Source: an uncultured Acidobacteriia bacterium (lineage in GTDB: Bacteria; Acidobacteriota; Terriglobia; Bryobacterales; Bryobacteraceae). From it: 64,000 bases of DNA. Position 1 is the first letter of the stretch; every line of letters starts with the position of its first letter. This document shows positions 8,450 through 17,274 of the stretch, one piece after another. The stretch spans positions 1 through 64,000 of the forward strand of contig CAINNJ010000020.1 in NCBI GenBank assembly GCA_903851195.1, given 5' to 3'. The position numbers and the translations under genes are program-made. The notes beneath the pieces were generated by a model. That model did no database searches. It was not told the DNA's origin and worked only from the letters and a program-made list of their open reading frames with translations.

Positions 8450-8934
8450 TTGGCCTTCATTTCCGCCACGGGACCCGTTATGTCTTCGATACGGAGCACG
8501 ATATCTTTGCGCTTCTGCACGGCGTCCTCCGGAACGTCGAAACGAATCCCCACCATGCGGTCGACCACCTGATGGCCGGCCACGGATTCCCGCGCTTTGA
8601 GAGGCGGATTGTACTGCTCGCCGATATCCGGATAGTTACGGAAGAAGTTCGCCAGATCCGCGCCGGCGATCAGGCTGCCGTTCACCGAGGCGCCGTCCGC
8701 GGTGTCGAGACTGGCTTCGACGTTGCGGACCACCATCGCGATGTCGGCGTCGTTCTTCAGGCTGAAGTCGAGGATCACGATCATCTCGTTTTCGTCGACC
8801 TTCCGGGCGCGCACCTTGCCGATTTTGCCGGTCGGTTCAAGATGATTGCCCTTGGTGCCGGCGAAGCCCTGCCAGATCAGCAGTCCAATGACGGCAATCG
8901 CCACGCCGAACGCAACCAGGAAGGGCTTACTCAT
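8446..8934 (-). CDS. Membrane-anchored protein of unknown function
   Basis: This 162-residue protein has one N-terminal membrane segment (about residues 5-25, LVAFGVAIAVIGLLIW) and a soluble remainder rich in beta strands, probably outside the membrane. The region MIVILDFSLKNDADIAMVVRNVEASL looks like a late-embryogenesis-type or FxLYD-like fold that compares modified and unmodified backbone, but I cannot assign a family. It overlaps the LssY_C-like gene (ATGA), suggesting that the two proteins work together at the cell envelope. It is divergent from the ACT-domain gene with only 45 bp between them. Confidence 0.65.
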   Translation of the reverse strand: MSKPFLVAFGVAIAVIGLLIWQGFAGTKGNHLEPTGKIGKVRARKVDENEMIVILDFSLKNDADIAMVVRNVEASLDTADGASVNGSLIAGADLANFFRNYPDIGEQYNPPLKARESVAGHQVVDRMVGIRFDVPEDAVQKRKDIVLRIEDITGPVAEMKAK

Positions 8935-8979
8935 ATCTCGCCATGATTGCGATGATAACTCCAGACCAGTTCACTCCTC

Positions 8980-9663
8980 ATGATAACCGCTGAAACCGAC
9001 ACAACGACTCCCGCGGAAAGCCACGGGCTTCTGATCGACGCCGCCGCCGGGCCGGGTATTCTCTACGGCCTGACCGGCGTGATCGCCGAGCACCAGGGCG
9101 ACATCGGAACCTGCTCCATCATCGAAAACACACCGGCGGGCGCGCGGATTTACTTCGAAGTCCGGACGCCGCTGCTCGAACTGATGTTGCAGGATCTGCG
9201 GGCGCTCTCCATTGTGAAGCGGGTGGATCTGGTGAGGAGCATGGAGCAGATCTACGGCAAGCGGATCATCATCATGGGCGGCGGGGCGCAGGTGGGTCAG
9301 GTGGCGATCGGCGCGATTGTGGAAGCGGATCGGCACAACATCCGCGGCGAGCACATCTCGGTCGACACCATTCCGCTGGTGGGGGAACAGCAACTGGCCG
9401 ATGCGGTGCGCGCCGTCCCCCGACTGCCGCGCGCGCGGGCGCTGGTGCTGGCCGGTTCGCTGATGGGAGGCGACATCGAGGCGGCGGTCAGGGAAGTCCG
9501 GCTGACCGGACTGCTGGTGATCAGCCTGAACATGGCGGGCAGCGTGCCGGACGCGGCGGACCTGGTGGTGACGGACCCGGTGCAGGCGGGTGTGATGGCC
9601 GTGATGGCGGTTGCCAACACGGCCAAGTTTACGGTGGAACGGCTGAAGCGCCGGGTGTTTTAG
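8980..9663 (+). CDS. ACT-domain protein of the DUF5612 type
   Basis: This 227-residue cytoplasmic protein has an N-terminal ACT-like regulatory fold (about residues 14-90: GPGILYGLTGVIAEHQGDIG), which in other proteins binds amino acids. The C-terminal part (about 93-220) has IIIMGGGAQVGQVAIGAI and a MAGSVPDAADLVVTDPVQAG segment. The arrangement agrees with the ACT plus DUF5612 proteins found in methanogens and acidobacteria, whose function is not established. Its 3' end overlaps the convergent aminotransferase gene by 4 bp. A link to amino-acid metabolism is inferred from the ACT domain only. Confidence 0.7.
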   Translation: MITAETDTTTPAESHGLLIDAAAGPGILYGLTGVIAEHQGDIGTCSIIENTPAGARIYFEVRTPLLELMLQDLRALSIVKRVDLVRSMEQIYGKRIIIMGGGAQVGQVAIGAIVEADRHNIRGEHISVDTIPLVGEQQLADAVRAVPRLPRARALVLAGSLMGGDIEAAVREVRLTGLLVISLNMAGSVPDAADLVVTDPVQAGVMAVMAVANTAKFTVERLKRRVF

Positions 9664-10844
9664 TCTCTTTTCAGGAACTGGGCGATGGAGCGTGTTGCCT
9701 GGCGGAGACGGTGTTCGTTCTCGACGAAGGCAAAACGCACGTGGCCTTCGCCCATGGGTCCGAAGCCGATGCCCGGCGAGACGGCGACGAGCGCTTTTTC
9801 CATCAGGAGCTTGGAAAATTCGAGCGAGCCCAGATGACGGAAACGCTCGGGCAGGTCTGCCCACAGGAACATGGAGCCTTTGGGCGGTTCGACGGGCCAG
9901 CCGGCGCGGGTGAGACCGTCGACGAGCACATCGCGGCGTCTCTGGTAAGTGGCGCGGATGCGGTCGGTATCCTCATCGCATTCCCGCAGAGCGACGATGG
10001 AAGCGATCTGGATGGGCTGGAACATCCCGTAATCGAGGTAGCTCTTGATGCGGGCGAGCGCGGCGATCATGCGGGCGTTGCCGAGGCAGTAGCCGACGCG
10101 CCAGCCGGGCATGTCGAAACTCTTCGACATGGAATAGATCTCGACGGCCACTTCTTTGGCGCCGGGAACCTGCAGAATGCTGGGCGGCATGTAGCCGTCG
10201 AAGCCGAAATCGGCGTAGGCGAAATCGTGGACGATGAGGGTGCCGTGGTGCCGCGCCAGTTCGACGATTTCGGTTAAGAATGCCAGATCCACGCAGGTGG
10301 TGGTGGGGTTGTGCGGGAAGGAGATCAGCAGCATTTTGGGCGGCTTGGGCGACTCCCGGTACAACTCTTTGAGGCGTTCAAGGAAGGTTTCGGCGTTCGG
10401 CATGGGCAGCATGTGCGCATAGCCTTCGGACATAATGACGCCGTACTGGTGAATCGGGTACGCGGGGTTGGGAGCGGCGACGACGTCGCCGGGTCCGACC
10501 GTGGCGAAGAGCAGATGGGCGAGGGCATCCTTGGCCCCCATGGTGACGATGGCTTCTTTCTCCGGGTCGAGATCGACATCGAACTTGCGTTTGTAGCGCT
10601 TGACGATCTCTTCGCGGAGATGCGGAATGCCGCGCGACATGGAATAGCGATGGTTGCGCGGGTTACGGGCGGCCTCGATGAGTTTGTCCACGACAATCTG
10701 TGGCGTCGCCCCGTCGGGGTTCCCCATTCCGAGGTCAACCACGTCCATCTGAGCTGCGCGTGCCTTTGCCTTCATCTCGTTGATGACGGCAAAAACATAG
10801 GGGGGCAGCTTCTGGATGCGGTAAAACTCGTCGGTTCCTGACAT
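9660..10844 (-). CDS. PLP-dependent class I/II aminotransferase (AlaC/DapL-like)
   Basis: This 394-residue fold-type I aminotransferase carries the PLP lysine in SMSKSFDMPGW (Lys241), the cofactor-ring motif SFPHNPTTT, HDFAYADFGF, and a C-terminal arginine region GEGHVRFAFVEN. The MDVVDLGMGNPDG start and overall pattern fit the alanine (AlaC) or LL-diaminopimelate aminotransferase group; the substrate cannot be fixed by eye. The ATG at 10844 is preceded by a strong TAGGAGGT ribosome-binding site, which settles the start. The frame stays open upstream through the antisense of tRNA-Glu, but that part is not coding. Confidence 0.9.
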   Translation of the reverse strand: MSGTDEFYRIQKLPPYVFAVINEMKAKARAAQMDVVDLGMGNPDGATPQIVVDKLIEAARNPRNHRYSMSRGIPHLREEIVKRYKRKFDVDLDPEKEAIVTMGAKDALAHLLFATVGPGDVVAAPNPAYPIHQYGVIMSEGYAHMLPMPNAETFLERLKELYRESPKPPKMLLISFPHNPTTTCVDLAFLTEIVELARHHGTLIVHDFAYADFGFDGYMPPSILQVPGAKEVAVEIYSMSKSFDMPGWRVGYCLGNARMIAALARIKSYLDYGMFQPIQIASIVALRECDEDTDRIRATYQRRRDVLVDGLTRAGWPVEPPKGSMFLWADLPERFRHLGSLEFSKLLMEKALVAVSPGIGFGPMGEGHVRFAFVENEHRLRQATRSIAQFLKRD

Positions 10845-10955
10845 AATACCTCCTATTTTAGCCGGAGAGGTCCGGCGGACGGTCGAAAGGAGCCCGCGAG
10901 GCAAAATTGGCGCGGACGATGGGGCCGTGGTAAATTGAAATTTCTCCTTCCTCTC

Positions 10956-11031
10956 GTCCCCATCGTCTAGAGGCCCAGGACATCGCCCTTTCACGGCGGT
11001 AACGAGGGTTCGAATCCCTCTGGGGACGCCA
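10956..11031 (+). tRNA. tRNA-Glu (anticodon TTC)
   Basis: The cloverleaf is complete. Acceptor GTCCCCA (10956-10962) does not perfectly pair at its last base but closes with TGGGGAC (11021-11027). The anticodon loop CTTTCAC (10988-10994) gives TTC at 10990-10992, the T-loop GGTTCGAATCC is canonical, and CCA is encoded at 11029-11031. The sequence closely resembles E. coli tRNA-Glu. Confidence 0.97.
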
Positions 11032-11085
11032 ATTCTTTCTTTGGTCTTCAATTCCGGGCCGTTAACGTGAGATAATCAGAGCCTA

Positions 11086-12054
11086 ATGCGTGTTTTCATG
11101 CCGTTCCGGGGAACTCTGGCTGCTTGCCTTTTGACGACTTTGTGGCTATCCGGCGCGTTGGCGCAGGAATCCCATCGACCCCTTCCGTACATCGATCAGA
11201 CAAACCTTCCGCAGCAGCAGATTGGCCGGGAGGATTTGCTGGGGATTACGGTTTACGATTCTCCGGAACTGACCCGGACGGTCCGCGTGAACGCGGACGG
11301 CACGATTCGTCTCCCCATGATGAAATCGGCGATGAAGGTGGCCGGCTTGCTTCCGGGGGAAGTGGAGAACGTGATTGCCGAGCAACTCAAAGCCGAGCAA
11401 CTGCTGGTGGATCCGTTCGTGACGGTGGCGGTTGCGGAGTATCATAGCCGGCCGATCAGTATTAATGGCGCCGTGAAGATGCCGACGATTTTCCAGGCGA
11501 TCGGGACGGTGCGCCTGCTGGATGCGATTGCGAGGGGCGGCGGACTGGCTTCCGACGCGGGCGGAGAGATCATCATCACGCGGCCGAACGGCGACACGGG
11601 CGTGCAATCGACGCAGCGGGTGCCGGTGAAGGCTTTGTACGACGGGTCCGATCCGCAACTGAATGTGCTGCTGACAGGCGGAGAAGAGATCCGGGTACCG
11701 CCCGCGGGCACCGTAGTGGTGTCGGGCAATGTGAAGGAATCGGGCGTCTTTCCGGTGCAGGACACGGGAACCACGACGGTTTTGACAGCCATCGCGCAGG
11801 CGAAGGGATTAGGCGACTTCGTGCCGACTCTCGCTTACATTTACCGACCCGACGATCAGGGAATACGCCATGAAATCGTGGTGGAACTGAAGCAAATCCG
11901 TTCCCGGAAGAAGCCGGATGTCATCCTGCAGCCGAGGGATTTGCTGTACATTCCGAATAATAATGTCGCCAAGAACACCGCCACCGCCATCCAGGTGCTT
12001 ACCGGGCTGAGCGCCTCGACGGTTTCCGCGGTTATTTACGCACAAACCAGGTAA
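11086..12054 (+). CDS. Polysaccharide biosynthesis/export protein (Wza-like, SLBB)
   Basis: This 322-residue periplasmic or outer-membrane protein has a signal peptide ending at LSGALAQ. A Poly_export domain follows (about residues 48-125: DLLGITVYDSPELTRTVRVNADGTIRLP is its hallmark layout), then two SLBB-like regions (about 130-205 and 208-290). Such proteins form or gate the outer-membrane exit for capsule or exopolysaccharide. It begins a forward run with the ADP-heptose genes (20-bp gap), which suggests a shared surface-glycan role. No lipobox cysteine is visible, unlike classical Wza. Confidence 0.85.
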   Translation: MRVFMPFRGTLAACLLTTLWLSGALAQESHRPLPYIDQTNLPQQQIGREDLLGITVYDSPELTRTVRVNADGTIRLPMMKSAMKVAGLLPGEVENVIAEQLKAEQLLVDPFVTVAVAEYHSRPISINGAVKMPTIFQAIGTVRLLDAIARGGGLASDAGGEIIITRPNGDTGVQSTQRVPVKALYDGSDPQLNVLLTGGEEIRVPPAGTVVVSGNVKESGVFPVQDTGTTTVLTAIAQAKGLGDFVPTLAYIYRPDDQGIRHEIVVELKQIRSRKKPDVILQPRDLLYIPNNNVAKNTATAIQVLTGLSASTVSAVIYAQTR

Positions 12055-12074
12055 TCCGCGGATCAGGCACGAAC

Positions 12075-12590
12075 ATGGAAGCCGGCCCGAAGATTTTGGC
12101 TCTGGAAGAACTGCTGGCTCTGCGGGAAGACTGGGCGTTGCAGGGTAAGGTTGTCGTCTGGACGAACGGTTGCTTCGATCTGCTGCATGCCGGACACGCG
12201 CGCAGTTTCCGCGATGCGAAGGCGCTGGGCGACATCCTCATTGTGGGTCTCAACAGCGATGAAAGCGTGCGCCGGCTGAAGGGTCCGCTGCGGCCCGTGG
12301 TTTGCGAAGAGGACCGCGCGGAACTGGTGGCGGCGCTGGGAGCGGTGGATTACGTGACGATCTTCAACGACACGGACCCGGTGCAGGCGATCCGAACGCT
12401 GCGGCCGGACATTCACTGCAAGGGTGAGGATTATGCGGACGGCCGGCGCCCGATACCGGAGCGTGAGGTGGTGCTCGGTTATGGCGGCGAAATCCGGTTT
12501 CTGCCGCTGCGGGAAGGCCGTTCCACGAGCAACCTGATCGCGCGCATTACAGCCGCTTACAGCACCGAACAAGGCCAATGCCGGACCTGA
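12075..12590 (+). CDS. hldE2: D-glycero-beta-D-manno-heptose 1-phosphate adenylyltransferase
   Basis: This 171-residue nucleotidyltransferase of the cytidylyltransferase-like fold has NGCFDLLHAGH at residues 31-41, the nucleotide-binding motif, and the later GRSTSNLI (ISSTxxI-like) motif. It transfers AMP to heptose 1-phosphate, giving ADP-heptose for lipopolysaccharide cores or surface glycans. In E. coli this activity is the C-terminal half of HldE; here it is a separate gene placed before the kinase. It overlaps the kinase gene by 13 bp. Confidence 0.9.
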   Translation: MEAGPKILALEELLALREDWALQGKVVVWTNGCFDLLHAGHARSFRDAKALGDILIVGLNSDESVRRLKGPLRPVVCEEDRAELVAALGAVDYVTIFNDTDPVQAIRTLRPDIHCKGEDYADGRRPIPEREVVLGYGGEIRFLPLREGRSTSNLIARITAAYSTEQGQCRT

Positions 12591-13558
12591 AGCCTTTCGT
12601 GCAGAGGGCGTTGTCCGTGCGGGTGCTGGTGATCGGGGATTGCATGCTGGATGCCTATGTGGCGGGCACGGTATCGCGCATTTCTCCGGAAGCGCCGGTC
12701 CCGGTGGTGGAGGTCTCGCGGCGCCATTACGTGGCGGGCGGGGCGGCCAATGTGGCGGCGAACATCCGGAGCCTGGGGGCAGGCGTGTCGGTGGCCGGTG
12801 TGACGGGCACGGACCGTTCCGGGGCGCGCTTGCGGCAGGAACTGGAAATGCGGGGCATCGGCACGGCGACTCTGGTGGAAGAACCTTCGCGCGTGACCAC
12901 GACGAAGACGCGGGTCACGGCATCCGGGCAGCAGATCGTAAGGTTCGACGACGAAGAAACGTCGGCTTTGCCGGAGGCGGTTCGGGACGAGTTGCGCGCG
13001 CGCTGCGCGGCGGCGTTTGAGAGCTGCGACGTCTGCGTGCTTTCCGATTATGCCAAGGGCGTGCTGGACGCGTCGACGTGCGGGTGGCTGATCGCGGAAG
13101 CGGCGCGGCGGAAACTGCCCGTGGTGGTGGATCCCAAGTCGCGCGATCTGACGCGGTATCGTGGGGCAACCCTGATTACACCGAATCTGAAGGAAGCGAC
13201 CGCCGCCGCCGGAGAAGGCTGCCGGAGTCTGGCGGAGGTGGCGGAGCGGTTGCTTGGGGATATCGCGCCTGCGGCTTTGCTGGTGACGCAGGGCGAAGGC
13301 GGCATGTCTCTGTTTCAGGAGAATCAGCCGGTGTGGCACATGCCCGCACTGGTCAATGAAGTAGCGGATGTGACGGGCGCGGGCGACACTGTCGTCGCGG
13401 CCCTCGCGATTGCGCTGGGAATGAGGCTCAGTTTGTACGAAGCGGCGAAAATCGCCAATATAGCGGCAGGCGTGGCTGTCAGCCATCACGGAACGTGGGC
13501 GGTGAAAGCGGACGAGTTGGTGGCGTACGCGGAAACGGCCGGGGTGACACAGCAATGA
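12578..13558 (+). CDS. hldE1: D-glycero-beta-D-manno-heptose 7-phosphate kinase
   Basis: This 326-residue PfkB-family sugar kinase has the N-terminal GGAANVAANI substrate motif, and the C-terminal DVTGAGDT with the catalytic aspartate near residue 272. It makes heptose 1,7-bisphosphate from the 7-phosphate, the step before GmhB. It is the standalone equivalent of the N-terminal half of E. coli HldE. The gene lies between the adenylyltransferase (13-bp overlap) and gmhB (4-bp overlap), so the operon covers kinase, phosphatase and adenylyltransferase. The isomerase GmhA and epimerase HldD are not in the window. Confidence 0.9.
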   Translation: MPDLKPFVQRALSVRVLVIGDCMLDAYVAGTVSRISPEAPVPVVEVSRRHYVAGGAANVAANIRSLGAGVSVAGVTGTDRSGARLRQELEMRGIGTATLVEEPSRVTTTKTRVTASGQQIVRFDDEETSALPEAVRDELRARCAAAFESCDVCVLSDYAKGVLDASTCGWLIAEAARRKLPVVVDPKSRDLTRYRGATLITPNLKEATAAAGEGCRSLAEVAERLLGDIAPAALLVTQGEGGMSLFQENQPVWHMPALVNEVADVTGAGDTVVAALAIALGMRLSLYEAAKIANIAAGVAVSHHGTWAVKADELVAYAETAGVTQQ

Positions 13559-14094
13559 GCAAGCCGACAGCACTGAAGCGCGCCGTCTTTCTGGACCGCG
13601 ACGGCACGATTATCCGGGACAAAGGGTATTTGAAAGATCCCGCGGGGATTGAACTGGTGCCGGGCGCGGTGGAAACGCTGAAGGCGTTGTGCCGCGAGGG
13701 CTGGAAGCTGATCATCATCAGCAATCAATCCGGCGTGGGCCGCGGGCTGATGACGCTTGACGAGATGAACGCGGTGCAGGCGAAAGTGGTTCGTTTGCTG
13801 CGCGGGCACGGGATCGAGATCACGGCCTCTTACTTATGCACGCACTCGCCGGACGATGAATGCGAATGCCGCAAGCCCGCGATCGGAGCGCTGGAGAAAG
13901 CGTCCAAGGAGCATTCCGTGGACATTTCACAGTCGTGGATGGTGGGCGACCGGGAAAGCGACATTCTGTGCGGCCGGAACGCGGAGTGTTCCACGATCTG
14001 GTTCCGCACGCCGGAGTTCGACGTGGCGCGCGAACTGCCCGACTTCGTGGCGGACAGTTGGGCGGAAGTTTATGAGAAAATCAGCGATGCATGA
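13555..14094 (+). CDS. gmhB: D-glycero-beta-D-manno-heptose 1,7-bisphosphate 7-phosphatase
   Basis: This 179-residue HAD phosphatase has the nucleophile motif FLDRDGTI (Asp14, Asp16), IISNQSGVGRG, and MVGDRESDI. The insertion CTHSPDDECECRKP supplies the Cys/His set that binds zinc in GmhB. It removes the 7-phosphate from heptose bisphosphate between the two neighbouring activities. The ATG at 13555 was chosen because it overlaps the kinase stop as ATGA; the frame is open 20 codons further. The following gene also starts inside its stop. Confidence 0.92.
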   Translation: MSKPTALKRAVFLDRDGTIIRDKGYLKDPAGIELVPGAVETLKALCREGWKLIIISNQSGVGRGLMTLDEMNAVQAKVVRLLRGHGIEITASYLCTHSPDDECECRKPAIGALEKASKEHSVDISQSWMVGDRESDILCGRNAECSTIWFRTPEFDVARELPDFVADSWAEVYEKISDA

Positions 14095-15719
14095 AGCTTG
14101 CTGTCTCTCTGGTACTGTTCGCCGGCTTTGCCTGTGGCCAGCAATTTGACGTACTGATTCAACACGGGCGGATTGCGGACGGAACGGGGAATGCCTCGTT
14201 CCTGGGCGACGTCGCGATTCGGAACGGGAAGATCGTCGCGCTGGGAAATCTGCCGGGCGCGAAGGCGAAGCGCGTGATCGACGCGACGGGCAAGATTGTG
14301 GCGCCCGGTTTTATCGACATCCACAACCATTCCGATTACACACTGCTGGCGGACGGCAATGCGCAGAGCATGATCCGGCAGGGTGTAACGTCGATGATTT
14401 TCGGCGAAGGCGGTTCGGCCGCGCCTGCCGACGGCAAGCAGGGATGGACTGACTTCAAGGGCTACTTCGCGCTGCTGCTGAAGCAGGGGATTGCGACGAA
14501 TATCGGGTCGTATGTGGGGTCGAGCCAGGTCTGGACGCAGGTGCGGGGGGAGAAGGCGGGGCCTCCGACGGCGGCGGAACTGACGCGGATGGAAGCGCTG
14601 GTGCGGCAGGCGATGGAGCAGGGGGCGCTGGGTGTGGCGAGTTCGCTGAGCGGGCCGCCGGGATCGTGGATCGACACCGATACGCTGGTCGCGATGTGTA
14701 AGGCCGCGGCGCCCTATGGCGGGATTTATTCCACGCACATGCGCACGGAGGGGCAGGGCGTTTTCGAATCCGTGGCGGAGGCCATTGCGATCGGGCAGCG
14801 CGCCGGGGTGCCGGTGGATATTATTCATCTCAAGCTGGCGGATAAGAAGCTTTGGGGGCAGATGCCGGAGCTGGTCGCGACGATCCGGCAGGCGCGGGCG
14901 AACGGGCAGGATGTAACGGCGAACGTTTATCCTTATCGGGCGGGGCAGAATAATCTGGCGACGATTATTCCGCCGTGGGCGCATGAGGGCGGGTCGAAGG
15001 CTTTGATTGCGCGGTTGAAGGATCCGGCGTTAAGGACGCGGCTGCGGAATGAGATCGAGAACGGGATTCCGGATCATGCGCCGGGGCAGCCGCCCTAGTA
15101 TGACCATTACACGGCTACGGGTGGCTGGGACGGGATGCTGCTGGTTTCGTTGTCGAATCCGGCTTATAAGAAGTATGAAGGTAAGCGCATGAGTGAGGTG
15201 ATTCAGGGGATTGGGGGCGATCCGCTGGACGCGCTGTTTAAAGTGCTGGAGGAGAATGGCGGGTCGGTGCCGACTGTTTATTTCCATCACGACGAGAAAG
15301 ATATGCAGTATGCGCTGGCGCAGCCGTTTGTGTCGATCGGGTCGGACGGTTCGGCGATTGCGACGGAGGGGCCGACGGCGGAGGGGCATCCGCATCCGCG
15401 GTATTTCGGGACGTTTCCGCGGGTACTGGGGAAGTATGTGCGGGAGGAGAAGGTTTTGCAGGTGGAGGACGCGGTTCGCAAGATGACTTCGGCGAATGCG
15501 GCGAAGCTGCATTTGTGGGATCGCGGGTTATTGCGGCCGGGGATGTGGGCGGATGTTACCGTGTTCGATCCGAAGACGGTGGCGGATAACGCGACTTATG
15601 AGAAGCCGCAGCAGTATCCGGGCGGGGTGGAGTTTGTGATTGTGAACGGGGTGGTGGTGATTGATGGAGGGAAGCATACGGGGGCGCGGCCGGGGGGGAT
15701 TTTGTATGGGAGGGGTTGA
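14091..15719 (+). pseudogene. N-acyl-D-amino-acid deacylase interrupted by an in-frame amber codon
   Basis: Together the two open parts encode a 542-residue secreted amidohydrolase of the D-aminoacylase type. It has a signal peptide (MKLAVSLVLFAGFACGQ), the metal motif DIHNHSDYTLL, RQGVTSMIFGEGGS, and a C-terminal GGVEFVIVNGVVV. A TAG at 15096-15098 stops the frame after APGQPP; the same frame then continues with YDHYTATGGWDGML to 15719. Relatives, as I recall them, have Trp at this place, so one G-to-A change (TGG to TAG) would explain it. Without readthrough the product would be 335 residues and lack the C-terminal third. The start overlaps the gmhB stop by 4 bp. A sequencing error is possible. 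Confidence 0.75.
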
Positions 15720-15795
15720 GGTGAATCCTAATTCCGAGGACCGCGACGGTAATATGGCCCAATTCATCCATTCGTGCTTATGGTAGATTCTATGT

Positions 15796-16266
15796 TTGTC
15801 GATCCGCCTGTTGAACTGGACTTTCAATAAGAGTAGCAAGCCGAGGCAGATTGAGGACCCGGTTTTTGGCAAGCTGAGGCTTGTCGAAGCAAAGAACCCC
15901 TCCGAGTCTTATTGGCGTGGGTGCGGACGCTTTGGTCCCACGGGCAGTGAGGTCTCCTACGAAATTGAATCCGGCCAGGCGGCCCCAAGCGAATCACATC
16001 GCACTTTTTACCGCGATATTGAGGCGCGTTACAGTGAGCTTTTGGGGTTAGTGGCCCCATTGCTGGAGAGTGAGTGTGCTGCCCAAATGGCGGCTTGCGA
16101 TGTCTTCTTCAGCCAACTTAGTTTCCGTCGGGAGACTCTCTGCATACCGGGATCGGAGTCGATGGAATGGAGCCTCGTTTTCTCGTGTGTCCAATGGGAC
16201 GATGCTTTGTTTACGGTGCACGTGAAGGATTGGCAGCCTACCGGGAAGATTTCTGTCATGGACTAA
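15796..16266 (+). CDS. Uncharacterised protein
   Basis: This 156-residue open frame must start at TTG (15796) or a later codon, because no ATG or GTG is available near its 5' end; no clear ribosome-binding site was seen. The part EDPVFGKLRLVEA, SYWRGCGRFGPTGSEV and then FYRDIEARYSELL resembles a small family of uncharacterised proteins I have seen in diverse bacteria, but I cannot name it. No signal peptide or membrane segment is visible. GC content is lower than in neighbouring genes, and it adjoins a ruined toxin-antitoxin pair, so it may have been acquired. Confidence 0.55.
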   Translation: MSIRLLNWTFNKSSKPRQIEDPVFGKLRLVEAKNPSESYWRGCGRFGPTGSEVSYEIESGQAAPSESHRTFYRDIEARYSELLGLVAPLLESECAAQMAACDVFFSQLSFRRETLCIPGSESMEWSLVFSCVQWDDALFTVHVKDWQPTGKISVMD

Positions 16267-16307
16267 GCGACTAAGCCAGACCTCGGAATGCGGAGCGGTC
16301 AAAGGCT

Positions 16308-16706
16308 TCAATCCCAAATGGTCCGGACTGCATACTGGCGGATCAGCGGGTCGGGGGTTGCGAGGATCAGGCTGTGCTCGATGGACTGAGAGATCTGAAT
16401 CCGGTCAAACGGGTCGTTGTGAAGGTGAGGCAGCTTAGCTACCTGCAGCGCGGAAGCTTCGTCGATGGCCAGCGATTCCACCAGTGACTCGGTTCGGAGC
16501 CGGCGCATAAATTCCTGCGGCGGCACCGGCAAGGGGAGCCTGGCCAGGGACCACTTGATCGCAATCTCCCAGGCGGCAGCGGCGCTCGCATACCTCCGGG
16601 TCTCGGGCTTGAGCAGGATCTCTCGGAGGGAGGCTGGAACGCGCGACGGTTCCAGCTGGAGCGAAAGAATCGTGCAGGTATCGGGACTGTTGGCGCGGCA
16701 GGCTTG
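16308..16706 (-). pseudogene. Remnant of a VapC-type PIN-domain toxin
   Basis: Reading the reverse strand, a frame closed upstream by TAA at 16707-16709 encodes a PIN-domain sequence: PDTCTILSL (degraded DTHxFLW), ASLREILLKPETRRYASAAAAWEIAIKWSLARLPL split around the conserved Trp-Glu-Ile-Ala motif, then HNDPFDRIQISQSI and ATPDPLIRQY. The frame has no ATG, GTG or TTG before the middle of the domain (the first is TTG at 16532), and the N-terminal strand with the first catalytic aspartate is damaged. It is therefore an inactive relic of a ribonuclease toxin. The antitoxin relic lies directly upstream in another frame. Confidence 0.7.
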
Positions 16707-16798
16707 TTACGACTACAAAGGACCCGGGTCTCGGCGTTCCCGGCGGCGTCCACGTAATGAGAAAGGTTCATTTTGGCTTCCTGGACGCTGACCTGCAG
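16691..16798 (-). pseudogene. Remnant of a Phd/YefM-type antitoxin
   Basis: On the reverse strand the frame reads LQVSVQEAKMNLSHYVDAAG and then ETRVLCSRNKPAA, which matches the beginning of Phd/YefM antitoxins (sheet, helix, then the RNxKPVA turn). The expected ATG is CTG here, and after NKPAAP the frame runs into sequence that in the next frame encodes the PIN toxin. The C-terminus of the antitoxin and the start of the toxin appear to have been lost in a deletion. It is non-functional as it stands. Confidence 0.6.
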
Positions 16799-17274
16799 CC
16801 TGGCTTGGCTTTATCCGGCGGGGGCCGTATTTGGCGAGGAGACCACGGGCTGTTGGGGAGTGTCGCCAGGTCGCTGGATCTGAAGCGCCCGCGCCAGGAT
16901 CCCGCTGAGGTAGCCTGCGGGCGGCGTATGAGCTGCCCGCGCCTGTGCCTCAGGGGCGGCGGCGCTCTGCTCCGACAGATTCATGGTCGCGTCCATACGT
17001 GCGCTTATGGAAGCCGGATTCCGGGCATCGCGGGAACGACGATGCGGGACATGAAGTCCGGGGACATACGGAATTATCTGTCCGCTTTTTCCGCGAGTTT
17101 CGCTCTACCATGTGAGACGCCCGCGCTTTTTCCGGCCGGTGTCAGAAAACCAGCGTGCTCCAGCGTAATCCGGAATCCGGGGGCCAGAATGCGTAATACT
17201 CAGCCGCTTTTTGCGCAGCCGCTTCCTGTCCGGGTCGCAGTTTTGTCAGGAGCAGGTTGTAAAGGAGACTGTCT
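16799..17274. other. Stretch without a supported gene
   Basis: Open frames cross this 476-bp stretch on both strands, but none has a ribosome-binding site or a recognisable product. A reverse-strand 61-codon frame (16811-16996), rich in Ala, Pro and Gln, is the only conceivable small gene. The last bases hold the AAGGAG ribosome-binding site of the gene at 17275. It may be further debris from the decayed toxin-antitoxin locus. Confidence 0.5.

Noticed and set aside
10845-11051. N-terminal extension of the aminotransferase
   Set aside because: The extension is the antisense translation of tRNA-Glu, and the TAGGAGGT site fixes the start at 10844.
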